NCBI GenBank assembly: GCA_021771715.1
Contig: JAETOO010000005.1
Location: 124,001 to 188,000 of the forward strand
DNA: 64,000 nt
DNA from: Oscillospiraceae bacterium
GTDB lineage: Bacteria; Bacillota; Clostridia; Lachnospirales; Lachnospiraceae
Reading direction: 5' to 3'
Every line of letters begins with the position of its first letter. Position 1 is the stretch's first letter. Made by a program: the position numbers and the translations under genes. The notes under the pieces were generated by a model. The model was given only the letters and a program-made list of their open reading frames with translations, was not told the DNA's origin and ran no database searches. This document shows positions 50,703 to 60,188 of the stretch, piece by piece.

Positions 50703-53267
50703 ATGAGACACTTAATTAAGCGGGAAAACTGGGGATTTCAGAGGATTGTACTTTTGCTGTTTGTGCTGCTTTGCGCGTTTGTCGCGATCCGGCACCGGCG
50801 GTTTTTTGACGGGGAGATGACGGAGACCTCGATCGGGTGGGAGCTGACGAACGGGCCGACGGACCGGACGGAGCTCGGACCGGAGAGTGTGCTGGAGCAG
50901 GTCTTTTATCCGCAGAAGGATGTCCTGAACCTGATCTACGTGGCGGTCAACGGACACGGAGAGACCGGAAAGATGGTCGTCACGGTCCGCGATGAGGCCG
51001 GGGACGAGGTGGCGAGGCGCGAGATCACCTGCAGCGAAATGGTCCCGGCCGGGGCGCAGGGCATCTGGTTCAATGAGCGGGTGACTCCGCGGGCGAAGTA
51101 TTCGTACACCGTGACGTTTGAGGGCGTGGAGGACGGTGTTCCGGTGATCCAGACGGCGCCGTGCCTGACGAAGCGGGAGCTCGGGGAGCTGACGATCGAC
51201 GGAGAGGTGCAGGAGGAGCGCATCTACGGGCTTTTCGTGTATCAGACGCACTACACGGACAGCGTGTCCTGGCGCGGCTGCATGGGGATCCTGTGCGTGA
51301 TGCTTCTCTTCCTTATTTTATATCGGAGCGTTCCGGTGTGGCATACACGGCTGTTTCCGGTGTTTGCCATTGGGCACGCTGCGCTCGGGGTGCTGATGAT
51401 TGAGTTTGTGATCGGGACGCCGCTGCGCGACCTCGGGTGGAGCAATCTGCTGTGCAACCTGGTCCTGTGCAGCACGGGATTTTTTGTTCTGTATCTTCTT
51501 GCCTGGAAGGAGCGGGCGGCGGTCCTGGTCGGATCAGTGCTCTGCCTGGTGATCGGCATCGCGGAGTATTACGTGATCGAGTTCCGCGGGCTGCCGATTG
51601 TGCTCTCGGATATTCTGAGCATCCGCACGGCGGAGGATGTGGCCGGCACGTACGCGTTTGACGTGACGGAGCGGATGGTGGTCTCTGTGCTGCTGCTCGC
51701 GGCGCTGTTCCTCCTGGAGACGCGGGTGCGGTTTGTGAAGTATCCGCTGCGCGTCCGCGGGGTGGTGCTCGCGGCGATGGCGGTCTTCAGCATCTGCGGA
51801 TTCGGCTGCATCGATTCGCTGCCGCTGCTGCAGAATGACAAGGACGGTCATTTCTTCTGGAACATGCCGAAGTCATATATGGAGCACGGGTATCTTCTGA
51901 GCACCTACATCTATGAGAAGTTCCAGGTGGTGAAGAAGCCGGAGGGGTACTCCGGGGAAGCGGTGAGGCTGCTGGCGCAGGAGCTGACGGAGGCGCAGGA
52001 GGCGAAGGCGCAGGGGCAGGCACAGAAGACAGAGACACAGAAGGCGAATGCACAGAGGGCAGAGGAGCAGACGCAAAGGACAGAGGCGCAGAAATCGGAG
52101 GCTGGCCAGATCGCAGGAGCGTCCGGGCAGGGCGCGGCGCCCGATCAGACGGATGGAACGCAGCTGCCGAATATCATCGCGATCATGAATGAGTCTTACA
52201 CGGATTTTGCGAGTGTCGGCGGCCTCGAGACGTCGATCCCGGTCACGCCGTTCATCGACTCTCTGACGGAGAATACGATCAAGGGGAACCTGTACGTCTC
52301 GGTGTACGGCAGCGGGACGGCGAACTCGGAGTTTGAGTTCCTGACCGGGAGCACGATGAAGTTTCTCCCGAACGGCAGCATTCCCTACCAGGCGTACATC
52401 GACTCGGAGCTGCCGTCGCTGGCCTCGTATCTGAAGGAGTACGGCTACTATACGCTGGCGGCCCACTTTGCACAGCGGACGAACTGGAAGCGGGACAAGG
52501 TGTACCCGCTGCTCGGCTTTGACACGTATCTCTCGGATGAGTTCTCCGGGAACATGGTGGAGACGGTGCACAACCGGATCTCGGACCGCGCGAACTACGA
52601 GCAGATCCTGAAATGCTATGAGGAGTGGAAGGAGAAGAAGGAGACGGAGCACTTTTTCTGCTTTAATATCACGTTCCAGAACCACGGCGGCTACAAGACC
52701 GGCTACCGCTGCGACGATCCGCCGCACTACACGGGCGGCCCGGCGGAGGGCGATGTCGACGAGTACCTCTCCCTGCTCCACGTATCGGATCAGGCGTTTG
52801 AGGAGCTGGTGCGGTATTTCGAGAAGGAGGAGGAGCCGACGGTCATCCTGATGTTCGGCGATCACTGGCCGCGGCTCGACGACGCCTTTGTCGATTCCGT
52901 CACGACGCGCAACCCGGACGCGGGGGTCCTGGAGACGGCGCAGCAGAAGTACCAGACGATGTTTCTGCTGTGGGCGAACTACGACATCGAGGAGGCACAG
53001 ATCGACCGCCTGAGTGCGAACTACCTCTCGACGCTGCTCCTTGAGACAGCCGGTGTCCCGCTGAACGGCTACTATTCCTTCCTGGATGAGCTGGCCGGGG
53101 ACGTGCCGGTGGTCAACAGCCTGGGCTACATGACGCCGGACGGCGCCTGCTACGGCGCAGCCGAGGAGCTCGGCGCGGACCTCGCAGAGCGATTGTCGGA
53201 CTATGAGCTGCTGGAGTACGAGAACCTCTTTGGAAAGACGGAGGGGCTGGATTCTTTCTATAATTAA
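50703..53267 (+). CDS. LTA-synthase-family membrane sulfatase-like protein
   Basis: The 854-residue protein has a membrane helix at the N-terminus, an extracellular beta-rich region (residues about 50-190), four to five more helices (about 195-380), a charged repeat linker rich in AQKTE (about 420-475) and a sulfatase-like domain. Likely metal and catalytic residues are in NIIAIMNESYTDF (Glu), the Thr of GSGTANSEFEFLTGST and MFGDHWPRLDD (Asp-His). The family transfers glycerol phosphate or related groups to build wall polymers. The extra extracellular region before the helices is unusual for LtaS. Confidence 0.87.
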   Translation: MRHLIKRENWGFQRIVLLLFVLLCAFVAIRHRRFFDGEMTETSIGWELTNGPTDRTELGPESVLEQVFYPQKDVLNLIYVAVNGHGETGKMVVTVRDEAGDEVARREITCSEMVPAGAQGIWFNERVTPRAKYSYTVTFEGVEDGVPVIQTAPCLTKRELGELTIDGEVQEERIYGLFVYQTHYTDSVSWRGCMGILCVMLLFLILYRSVPVWHTRLFPVFAIGHAALGVLMIEFVIGTPLRDLGWSNLLCNLVLCSTGFFVLYLLAWKERAAVLVGSVLCLVIGIAEYYVIEFRGLPIVLSDILSIRTAEDVAGTYAFDVTERMVVSVLLLAALFLLETRVRFVKYPLRVRGVVLAAMAVFSICGFGCIDSLPLLQNDKDGHFFWNMPKSYMEHGYLLSTYIYEKFQVVKKPEGYSGEAVRLLAQELTEAQEAKAQGQAQKTETQKANAQRAEEQTQRTEAQKSEAGQIAGASGQGAAPDQTDGTQLPNIIAIMNESYTDFASVGGLETSIPVTPFIDSLTENTIKGNLYVSVYGSGTANSEFEFLTGSTMKFLPNGSIPYQAYIDSELPSLASYLKEYGYYTLAAHFAQRTNWKRDKVYPLLGFDTYLSDEFSGNMVETVHNRISDRANYEQILKCYEEWKEKKETEHFFCFNITFQNHGGYKTGYRCDDPPHYTGGPAEGDVDEYLSLLHVSDQAFEELVRYFEKEEEPTVILMFGDHWPRLDDAFVDSVTTRNPDAGVLETAQQKYQTMFLLWANYDIEEAQIDRLSANYLSTLLLETAGVPLNGYYSFLDELAGDVPVVNSLGYMTPDGACYGAAEELGADLAERLSDYELLEYENLFGKTEGLDSFYN

Positions 53268-53331
53268 GGTTTTCGTCCGGATAACCGTTAAAGTTCTCCG
53301 CAAAGTATTTCCAAAAATACAGAAATTCCAG

Positions 53332-53360
53332 TTGACGTAATGTGTCAGATGTGTTAATAT
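53332..53360 (+). promoter_or_regulatory. Promoter of the rplU-prp-rpmA operon
   Basis: TTGACG (53332) and TAATAT (53355) are 17 bp apart. The leader of about 80 nt up to rplU contains ATGCCGCACA, which can pair with TGTGCCAT at the ribosome binding site; this may be the site of L21-type leader control, but I cannot confirm a known leader family. Confidence 0.7.
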
Positions 53361-53444
53361 TCTAGGGTATGCCGCACAAAGAGGTCTAAATGTCATATCT
53401 GACTACCGTATTTGGCGAGTAATGATAAACAGGAGGTGTGCCAT

Positions 53445-53750
53445 ATGTACGCAATTATTGCAACAGGTGGTAAACAGTACAAAGTAGCCGAGGGCGATAT
53501 CATTAACGTAGAGAAGCTTGGTGTGGAAGCTGGCGAGATTGTTACGTTTGATCAGGTGCTTGCAGTGAGCAATGACGGACTTAAGGTCGGCGCGGACGTT
53601 GCAGATGCAACCGTTACCGCTACCGTCGTTAAGAATGCGAAGGCAAAGAAAGTCATCGTTTACAAGTACAAGAGAAAAACGGGTTACCACAAGAAAAACG
53701 GTCACAGACAGCAGTACACACAGGTAAAGATTGAAAAGATCAACGGTTAA
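53445..53750 (+). CDS. rplU: 50S ribosomal protein L21
   Basis: The 101-residue protein begins [18 protein letters not shown] and ends with [21 protein letters not shown], both L21 signatures. ATG 53445 follows AGGAGGTG. First gene of the L21-Prp-L27 operon. Confidence 0.98.
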   Translation: MYAIIATGGKQYKVAEGDIINVEKLGVEAGEIVTFDQVLAVSNDGLKVGADVADATVTATVVKNAKAKKVIVYKYKRKTGYHKKNGHRQQYTQVKIEKING

Positions 53751-53754
53751 TCGT

Positions 53755-54081
53755 ATGATTACCTTTACGCTGTGGAGGTCTGGCCAGCAGTACAGGGGCT
53801 TTTCCTCGGAGGGACATGCAGGGTATGCGGACGAGGGGATGGATGTGGTCTGTGCCGCTGTCTCCGCTCTTGTGATCAACACTGTGAACGCGGTTGAGGC
53901 GTTTACGGAGGATCCGTTTGAGGTGGAGCAGGCAGAGGACGGCGGTTTCCTCCAGCTCACATTTCCGGAGGCTCCCGGCGAGAGGGCAGCGCTGCTGATG
54001 GACAGCCTGGTGCTCGGCATGCAGCAGATCGAGGCCGAGTACGGAAATCAATTTGTTACCTTAGTATATGAGGAGGTGTAA
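53755..54081 (+). CDS. prp: Ribosomal-processing cysteine protease Prp
   Basis: The 108-residue protein carries the catalytic His in [22 protein letters not shown] and the catalytic Cys in the same block. It removes the N-terminal extension of L27 in Firmicutes. It starts 5 bp after rplU without a clear ribosome binding site, so it may be coupled to rplU translation. Confidence 0.94.
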   Translation: MITFTLWRSGQQYRGFSSEGHAGYADEGMDVVCAAVSALVINTVNAVEAFTEDPFEVEQAEDGGFLQLTFPEAPGERAALLMDSLVLGMQQIEAEYGNQFVTLVYEEV

Positions 54082-54083
54082 CT

Positions 54084-54371
54084 ATGTTAAAGATGAACCT
54101 TCAGTTCTTCGCTCATAAAAAGGGAGTTGGCTCCACAAAGAACGGCAGAGACTCCGAGTCGAAGAGACTTGGCGCGAAGAGAGCGGACGGCCAGTTCGTA
54201 AAGGCAGGAAATATTCTGTACAGACAGCGTGGCACAAAGATCCATCCGGGCCTGAACGTAGGCCGCGGTGGTGATGATACACTGTTTGCAATGGCTGACG
54301 GCGTTGTCAGATTTGAGAGAAAGGGAAGAGACAAGAAGCAGGTTTCGGTCCTTCCGGTAGAAGCAGAATAA
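54084..54371 (+). CDS. rpmA: 50S ribosomal protein L27
   Basis: The 95-residue protein begins [25 protein letters not shown] before AHKKG is the Prp cleavage site, so the first nine residues should be cut to expose the functional N-terminus near the peptidyl-transferase centre. ATG 54084 follows GAGGAGGTG. Confidence 0.98.
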   Translation: MLKMNLQFFAHKKGVGSTKNGRDSESKRLGAKRADGQFVKAGNILYRQRGTKIHPGLNVGRGGDDTLFAMADGVVRFERKGRDKKQVSVLPVEAE

Positions 54372-54380
54372 GAATGGACG

Positions 54381-54418
54381 CAGGCTTCAAATCAGGACGT
54401 GGTTTGAAGCCTGTTTTT
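54381..54418 (+). terminator. Terminator after rpmA
   Basis: CAGGCTTCAAA and TTTGAAGCCTG form an 11-bp stem followed by five T, 10 bp after the rpmA stop and before obg. Confidence 0.88.
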
Positions 54419-54444
54419 CACTTCATAGATCAGGAGAGAACGAT

Positions 54445-55737
54445 ATGTTTGCGGACAGAGCAAGGATTATCATCCGCTCCGGCAAGGGCGGCGATGGTCA
54501 CGTCAGCTTCCGGCGCGAGCTGTTTGTGCCGGACGGCGGTCCGGACGGCGGCGACGGCGGCAAGGGCGGCGACGTGATATTTGAAGTTGACAAAGGATTA
54601 AATACACTGATTGAGTACCGCCACAGGAGAAAGTTCTCGGCCAAGGACGGGGAGCCGGGCGGAAAGAAGCGCTGTCACGGCGCGAACGGCGAGGATATCG
54701 TGCTGCGCGTGCCGGAGGGGACGGTCGTCAAGGAGGCGGAGAGCGGACAGGTGATCGCCGATATGTCCGGGGAGAACAGCCGCCAGGTGATCCTGAAGGG
54801 CGGCCGCGGCGGCAACGGAAATATGCACTACGCGACGGCCACGATGCAGGCGCCCAAATACGCGCAGCCCGGGCAGGACGCGCGCGAGCTCGAGGTGTTT
54901 CTGGAGCTTAAGGTGATCGCGGATGTCGGGCTGGTCGGATTTCCGAATGTCGGGAAGTCGACGCTGCTCTCCCGCGTGACCAACGCGACGCCAAAGATCG
55001 CGAACTACCATTTCACGACGCTTTCCCCGAATCTGGGAGTCGTGGATCTGGACGGCGGAGGATTCGTCATCGCGGATATCCCGGGCTTGATTGAGGGGGC
55101 CTCACAGGGTGTCGGATTGGGGCTGGAGTTCCTGCGCCATATTGAGCGGACCAAGGTGATCGTGCACATGGTCGACGCGGCCTCGGTCGAGGGGCGTGAT
55201 CCCGTCGACGACATTGCGAAGATCAACCAGGAGCTGGAGAGCTACGATGCGTCGCTTTTGAAAAAGCCTCAGGTGATCGCGGCGAACAAGGTGGATGCGA
55301 TCTATGCCGGGGACGGCGAGGACCCGGTGCAGCGGCTGCGCGATGTGTTCGAGCCGCAGGGCATCCGGGTGTTTGCGATCTCCGCGGTCAGCGGGCAGGG
55401 CTTGAAGGAGCTTCTGTACCATGTGCAGGGGATGCTGCAGGCGCTTCCGAAGGAACCGACGGTGTTTGAGCAGGAGTACGATCCGGAGCTCCATCTGAAG
55501 ACCGGGAACCTTCCGTTTACCGTCGAGAAGTCGGAGGAGGAGGAGAACACCTTCATCGTGGAGGGGCCGCGCATCGAGAAGATGCTTGGCTATACAAATC
55601 TGGAGTCCGAGAAGGGCTTCCAGTTCTTCCAGAACTTCCTCAAGGATAACGGCATCCTGGATCAGCTCGAGGCGCTCGGCGTAAAAGACGGCGACACGAT
55701 CCGCATGTATGGGTTACAGTTTGATTACTATAAGTAA
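54445..55737 (+). CDS. obg: GTPase Obg
   Basis: The 430-residue protein has the glycine-rich Obg fold (IIIRSGKGGDGHVSFRRELF, GGPDGGDGGKGGDVIF), the G domain (G1 GFPNVGKSTLL, G3 DIPGLIEGASQGVGLG, G4 NKVD) and a C-terminal OCT domain (TFIVEGPRIEKMLGYTN). It acts in 50S assembly and stress control. It follows rpmA as in most Bacillota. Confidence 0.97.
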   Translation: MFADRARIIIRSGKGGDGHVSFRRELFVPDGGPDGGDGGKGGDVIFEVDKGLNTLIEYRHRRKFSAKDGEPGGKKRCHGANGEDIVLRVPEGTVVKEAESGQVIADMSGENSRQVILKGGRGGNGNMHYATATMQAPKYAQPGQDARELEVFLELKVIADVGLVGFPNVGKSTLLSRVTNATPKIANYHFTTLSPNLGVVDLDGGGFVIADIPGLIEGASQGVGLGLEFLRHIERTKVIVHMVDAASVEGRDPVDDIAKINQELESYDASLLKKPQVIAANKVDAIYAGDGEDPVQRLRDVFEPQGIRVFAISAVSGQGLKELLYHVQGMLQALPKEPTVFEQEYDPELHLKTGNLPFTVEKSEEEENTFIVEGPRIEKMLGYTNLESEKGFQFFQNFLKDNGILDQLEALGVKDGDTIRMYGLQFDYYK

Positions 55738-55740
55738 AGT

Positions 55741-55956
55741 TCAGCCATGCATAAAAAATGGGAAGACAGACCGTGCAAGCTTGCTTGCTAAGGGCTGTAT
55801 TACCATTTTTGAATGGGCGGAGCGGTGCTGAGTCCCAGTGGGACTCGTTTAGCACCGACCGAAGCGAAGCGTAGACCCATTCAGCCACAGACAGGAGCCG
55901 CAAAGCGGCAGATAGCTTGCGCAGCAAGCGCGTCTGCGGCTTGCATGGCGTCCTGG
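55741..55956 (-). mobile_element. Interspersed structured element, copy 2 (MITE-like)
   Basis: In reverse orientation this 216-bp segment matches 17002-17167 almost base for base, with the inverted ends GCCATGCA (55745) and TTGCATGGC (55941). It carries about 55 extra bases in the middle, themselves a hairpin (CGGTGCTGAGTCCCA region at about 55823 pairs with GGACTCGTTTAGCACCG). It starts 3 bp after the obg stop and can supply a terminator. The rest of the gap up to 56027 holds only the yhbY ribosome binding site. Confidence 0.78.
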
Positions 55957-56027
55957 ATAAGTATAAAGGATTTGCGGAAGATACTTGATTTGGACAGTGA
56001 GATAAAGTAAAATAGTTGGAGGATATT

Positions 56028-56333
56028 ATGACGAGCAAGCAGCGCGCATATTTAAAGAGCCTTGCGATGACAATGGATCCGATTTTTCAGATCGGGAAAT
56101 CGAGTCTGACTCCGGAGCTGACGGCTGCGGTCGCGGAGGCGCTCGAGGCACGGGAGCTGATCAAGATCAGCGTGCTCCAGAACTGTATGGATGACCCGAA
56201 CGAGCTCGCGCAGATGGTGGCGGAGCGCACCCGGTCCCAGGTCGTACAGGTCATCGGGAAGAAGATTGTCCTGTACAAAGAGGGCAAGGACGACAAGAAA
56301 AAAATCGAGCTCCCAAAGGCGGGGCGGAAGTAG
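56028..56333 (+). CDS. yhbY: YhbY-type (CRM domain) RNA-binding protein
   Basis: The 101-residue protein has the CRM pattern MTSKQRAYLKSLAMTMDPIFQIGKSSLTPEL and VQVIGKKIVLYKEG. It binds pre-50S particles. ATG 56028 follows TTGGAGGATATT. First of a ribosome/NAD block with nadD, yqeK and rsfS. Confidence 0.93.
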   Translation: MTSKQRAYLKSLAMTMDPIFQIGKSSLTPELTAAVAEALEARELIKISVLQNCMDDPNELAQMVAERTRSQVVQVIGKKIVLYKEGKDDKKKIELPKAGRK

Positions 56334-56361
56334 GGCGGTGTGACTGCGAGGAGGACTGGCT

Positions 56362-56979
<618 letters not shown>

Positions 56980-57146
56980 CGGAAAACAGGTATGGAGTGT
57001 GGTTGCAGCGCTTAAGAAGAGCAGTCTGTACTGCAGCGTCTGCGGGTGGCAGAAAAAGTGGACGGAGGCGTCAAGCGCATGGTTGAAGTTGCAGAGTCCG
57101 TCTGCTGTGAAAATATAGAAATCGGAACACAGAGGGTAAGGAAGAG

Positions 57147-57737
57147 ATGAGCACGTACAATCTTGGAAAGATGCAGAAGAAGCTGAAGAAATATATGGAT
57201 GACGGGAGGTATGAGCATACGCTTGGCGTGATGTACACAGCCGCGGCGCTTGCGATGTGCTACGGGGAGGATATCGAGCGGGCCCAGGTGGCCGGATTGC
57301 TCCACGACTGCGCGAAGTGCATTCCGAATGAGAAAAAGCTGAAGCTCTGCAAGCAGCACGGGATTCCGGTGTCTGAGATTGAGAAATCATCCCCCTATCT
57401 GCTGCACGCGAGCCTTGGCGCCTATATCGCGAGGGAAAAGTATGATATCAGCGATCCGGAGATCCTGAGCGCGATCGCGTGTCACACGACGGGAAAGCCG
57501 GACATGACCCTGCTGGAGAGGATTATTTTTATTTCCGATTATATAGAACCAATGCGGTCCAAGGCGTCTAATCTGCCGAAGATCCGCCGGCTGGCATTTG
57601 AGGATCTGGATCTCGCGGTCTACATGACGCTGCGGGATACGCTCGCGTATCTGGAGACCGAGAAGACAGCGCTGGATCACCAGACGACGGTCGCATACGA
57701 ATATTACAGGACTTTGATTGAAGAAAGGGAGGCATAG
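57147..57737 (+). CDS. yqeK: YqeK-type HD-domain hydrolase
   Basis: The 196-residue protein has the HD pattern RYEHTLGVMYTAAALA with AGLLHDCAKC, and later HTTGKPDMTLLERIIFISDYIEPMR. YqeK proteins hydrolyse diadenosine tetraphosphate symmetrically. The order nadD-yqeK-rsfS is standard. Confidence 0.93.
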   Translation: MSTYNLGKMQKKLKKYMDDGRYEHTLGVMYTAAALAMCYGEDIERAQVAGLLHDCAKCIPNEKKLKLCKQHGIPVSEIEKSSPYLLHASLGAYIAREKYDISDPEILSAIACHTTGKPDMTLLERIIFISDYIEPMRSKASNLPKIRRLAFEDLDLAVYMTLRDTLAYLETEKTALDHQTTVAYEYYRTLIEEREA

Positions 57738-57740
57738 TAT

Positions 57741-58097
57741 ATGGCAGACAGGAAATCGAAGGAGATGGCAAGGCTCGCATACGATGCGCTTGCAGAAAAG
57801 AAGGCACAGGATATCAAGATTATCAATATCGAGGGCGTTTCCGTGATCGCCGACTACTTTATTATCGCCTCCGGTACGAACCACAATCAGGTGCAGGCGA
57901 TGGCTGACAGCGTGGAGGAAGCGCTGGGCAGAGCAGGCCATCCGGCGAGGCAGACGGAGGGCTACCAGACGGCGAACTGGATTCTGATGGATTTTGGCGA
58001 TATCATCGTGCATGTGTTTGACACGGAGAACCGCCTGTTTTACGATCTCGAGCGGATCTGGAGAGACGGGAAGGAAATCGCGGTGGAAGAGCTGTGA
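57741..58097 (+). CDS. rsfS: Ribosomal silencing factor RsfS
   Basis: The 118-residue protein has DIKIINIEGVSVIADYFIIASGTNHNQVQAMAD and WILMDFGDIIVHVFDTENRLFYDLERIW, seen in pieces, diagnostic of RsfS. It binds L14 and blocks subunit joining in starvation. It starts 3 bp after yqeK. Confidence 0.96.
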   Translation: MADRKSKEMARLAYDALAEKKAQDIKIINIEGVSVIADYFIIASGTNHNQVQAMADSVEEALGRAGHPARQTEGYQTANWILMDFGDIIVHVFDTENRLFYDLERIWRDGKEIAVEEL

Positions 58098-58131
58098 GAG
58101 AACTTGAGACTGGGAATGGGAGATAGAGGAC

Positions 58132-58935
58132 ATGGCAGTAGATAAGACATTTTTGATGAGGAGTATACAGAAGAGAGAAGAGATGATCGTGGCATATTGC
58201 GCGTATACGAATATGCCGTTTGTGATCTGTGATCCGGAGACGTTCAACGATCAGATCTGGATTTTTGAGACGGAGGAGCAGCTGAAGGAATTTGCGAAGC
58301 CGTACACGGAGAAGAAGATCATGCTCAAGGGCATCAAGTATCCGAACAAGAATTTCCTGGGCTTTTTCTCCATGCTGTTCACGATCGGGGTAAATGAGCT
58401 GGTATTCGTGAACGACAAGGGCCAGGAGAGGCTGGAGCTCGGGGAGCTTGTGAAGCGCCCTGATTTTTCGAAGCTTCCGAAGGAGCAGCAGCCGGTCACG
58501 AATCCGGAGCTGCAGCTGACCGGGCTCTATTTTATGCAGGAGGCAGCCCGCCCGGTTCCGAACGAGGAGAAGCATGCTGCTGAGCTGGAGGAGGAGCTGG
58601 CGGCGAACCTGTTCAAGGCGCGCTACATTGTCCCGCTCGAGCTGCTCGAGGGGCCGGAGAGCGACATGGAAAAGCTGAAGAATAAGAAGTACCGTCTCCC
58701 GATTCTGAAGAACAAGAACGGCGATATGCTTCAGCCGCTGTTCACGGACCCGAATGAGCTGGCGAAGTTTGACCGTGAGAAGAAGCTCAAGGCGCTCGCG
58801 ATGCCGTTTGCGAATCTGACGAAGGTGCTGATCAAGGATTCGAAGGGATTTCTGCTGAACCCGGCAGGCTTCCACATCGCGATGCCGAAGGAGCTGGTAG
58901 AGGGACTGCCGAAGCGGTTCGGGCAGGACGCGTAG
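58132..58935 (+). CDS. SseB-family protein
   Basis: The 267-residue protein resembles SseB-type proteins: two related alpha/beta halves, the first with NMPFVICDPETFNDQIWIFETEEQLKEFAKPY and the second with KYRLPILKNKNGDMLQPLFTDPNELAKFD. The C-terminus FLLNPAGFHIAMPKELV matches the SseB end motif. Function unknown; it is soluble. It lies 34 bp after rsfS, followed by a terminator. Confidence 0.75.
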   Translation: MAVDKTFLMRSIQKREEMIVAYCAYTNMPFVICDPETFNDQIWIFETEEQLKEFAKPYTEKKIMLKGIKYPNKNFLGFFSMLFTIGVNELVFVNDKGQERLELGELVKRPDFSKLPKEQQPVTNPELQLTGLYFMQEAARPVPNEEKHAAELEEELAANLFKARYIVPLELLEGPESDMEKLKNKKYRLPILKNKNGDMLQPLFTDPNELAKFDREKKLKALAMPFANLTKVLIKDSKGFLLNPAGFHIAMPKELVEGLPKRFGQDA

Positions 58936-59010
58936 ATTGTGCAGGGCACATAGAGAGAAGTGCGTCCGGCTGTGGTGAGCCGGGGCAGATAATAAGTGAA
59001 GAGAACAAAA

Positions 59011-59060
59011 AGAATATCCCGCGGACGGATGTTAAGTGTCCATACGCGGGATATTTCTAT
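59011..59060 (+). terminator. Terminator after the SseB-family gene
   Basis: AATATCCCGCG and CGCGGGATATT form an 11-bp stem followed by TCTATTC. It ends the yhbY-nadD-yqeK-rsfS-SseB transcript. Confidence 0.78.
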
Positions 59061-59180
59061 TCGTAAAATATCTGTGCAACAGATTATTATGTTCGCCGGT
59101 TTGATATTCATTCTGTTTCTGTAAAATGATGGTTACATTTAAATATTCACAATAACCAGTAGGCAGCCAAAAACTAAAAA

Positions 59181-59205
59181 GTTTACATAATTTAATTACG
59201 TAAAC
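59181..59205. promoter_or_regulatory. 25-bp palindromic site between convergent genes
   Basis: The arms GTTTACATAATT and AATTACGTAAAC are inverted copies with one mismatch pair. A related site lies at 62864-62888. The 11 bases AGTTTACATAA match the XerD half-site I recall from Bacillus subtilis dif. The surrounding gap 58936-59293 is AT-rich and otherwise holds only the terminator at 59011 and the lexA tail duplication. Confidence 0.5.
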
Positions 59206-59235
59206 AGAACAAAAAAATGTTATGACCGGAAATTC

Positions 59236-59351
59236 GGAGCAGAAACAGAACACGTCGAGTACCTTGCCTGGAATCTGGCCACCGCGGTGTGCATCAGAAG
59301 AAGCGGAACACGCCGAACACCTTGCCCAGAATCTGGCAGTCGTCGACGATG
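59236..59351. repeat. 58-bp duplication of the lexA 3' end
   Basis: The pattern GAACACG, ACCTTGCC, AGAATCTGGC-type blocks occurs at 59248 and again at 59306, a 58-bp offset. The second copy is the true lexA end with its stop (59294-59296, minus strand); the downstream copy lacks a stop at the equivalent position. Confidence 0.75.
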
Positions 59352-59908
59352 ATCGGTTCCATCGTGTCATTCTCAGGCTGGAGGCGGTAGTGGCCGTTCT
59401 CCTTGTAGTAAGTCTTGACGGTCGCGGAATCCTCAATCAGTGCGACGACGATGTCTCCGTTATTTGCGGTCGGCTGCTGCATGACGAGAACGCTGTCACC
59501 GTCGAGAATCCCCGCATTGATCATGCTCTCGCCCTTGACCTTGAGGATAAAGGCCTGCTCATTCGGCATGTACTCGGCCGGGATCGGGAAGTAGCAGTCG
59601 ATATTCTGCTCAGCGAGGATCGGCTGGCCGGCGGCCACGGTGCCGACGATCGGCACGTTCACCATCTCGCGGCGGAGCATATTGAAGGACTCGTCGAGAA
59701 TCTCGATCGCGCGCGGCTTCGTCGGGTCGCGACGGATGTAGCCGTTCTTCTCGAGGGACTCGAGGTGAGAGTGGACGGATGAGGTGGACTTCAGTCCGAC
59801 CGCCTGGCAGATCTCGCGCACTGCAGGCGGGAAACCGCGCTCCAGAATCTCATTTTTTATATAATTAAGAATTTCTTCCTGCTTTTTGGAAATAGGTCTT
59901 TCTTCCAT
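59294..59908 (-). CDS. lexA: SOS repressor LexA
   Basis: The 204-residue protein has an N-terminal winged helix ([44 protein letters not shown]) and the S24 peptidase domain with the Ala-Gly cleavage site in GTVAAGQPI, Ser in [12 protein letters not shown] and Lys in ATVKTYYKE. It represses the SOS regulon until RecA triggers self-cleavage. ATG 59908 is preceded by AGGAGG on the minus strand. Confidence 0.96.
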   Translation of the reverse strand: MEERPISKKQEEILNYIKNEILERGFPPAVREICQAVGLKSTSSVHSHLESLEKNGYIRRDPTKPRAIEILDESFNMLRREMVNVPIVGTVAAGQPILAEQNIDCYFPIPAEYMPNEQAFILKVKGESMINAGILDGDSVLVMQQPTANNGDIVVALIEDSATVKTYYKENGHYRLQPENDTMEPIIVDDCQILGKVFGVFRFF

Positions 59909-59940
59909 AGATGAATCCTCCTGTCGATTCCTTTTGCCTG

Positions 59941-59993
59941 AGTATAACACAGAATCGGGGAATTGGCAAACAAATGTTTAGAATATTTGTTTG
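59941..59993 (-). promoter_or_regulatory. lexA promoter with probable LexA box
   Basis: On the minus strand TTGCCA (59964-59969) and TATACT (59941-59946) are 17 bp apart. An inverted repeat CAAACAAAT / ATTTGTTTG spans 59967-59993 and contains AAACAAATGTTT, close to the GAACnnnnGTTC form of Gram-positive LexA boxes. Overlap with the -35 element fits autorepression. Confidence 0.7.
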
Positions 59994-60030
59994 GGTATTT
60001 TCCGCAGGGGAGCGGGATAGCTGTATATAA

Positions 60031-60160
60031 ACAAAAAAACAAAGGCAGATAACCTAAGTTACCTGCCTGAAATGTTGAATGAAATAGGTGGGTGACAATC
60101 CACATCTCCTAACTATGGGCGACGGCCGCCTGTTCCGTCCTCAGATTCCATTCAATAACA
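60031..60160 (-). ncRNA. Possible small structured RNA with terminator
   Basis: On the minus strand, a stem formed by TTGAATGGAAT-like and ATTTCATTCAAC-like ends (60073-60160) encloses a GC-rich loop region, and is followed by a strong terminator: AGGCAGGTAAC and GTTATCTGCCT with TTAG loop and T-rich tail (60031-60068). It lies directly after the PBECR-type gene and before lexA. It could be a separate RNA or the 3' end of the PBECR transcript. Confidence 0.4.
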
Positions 60161-60188
60161 GTTTATGTATCTGTAGCTTCATTATACA

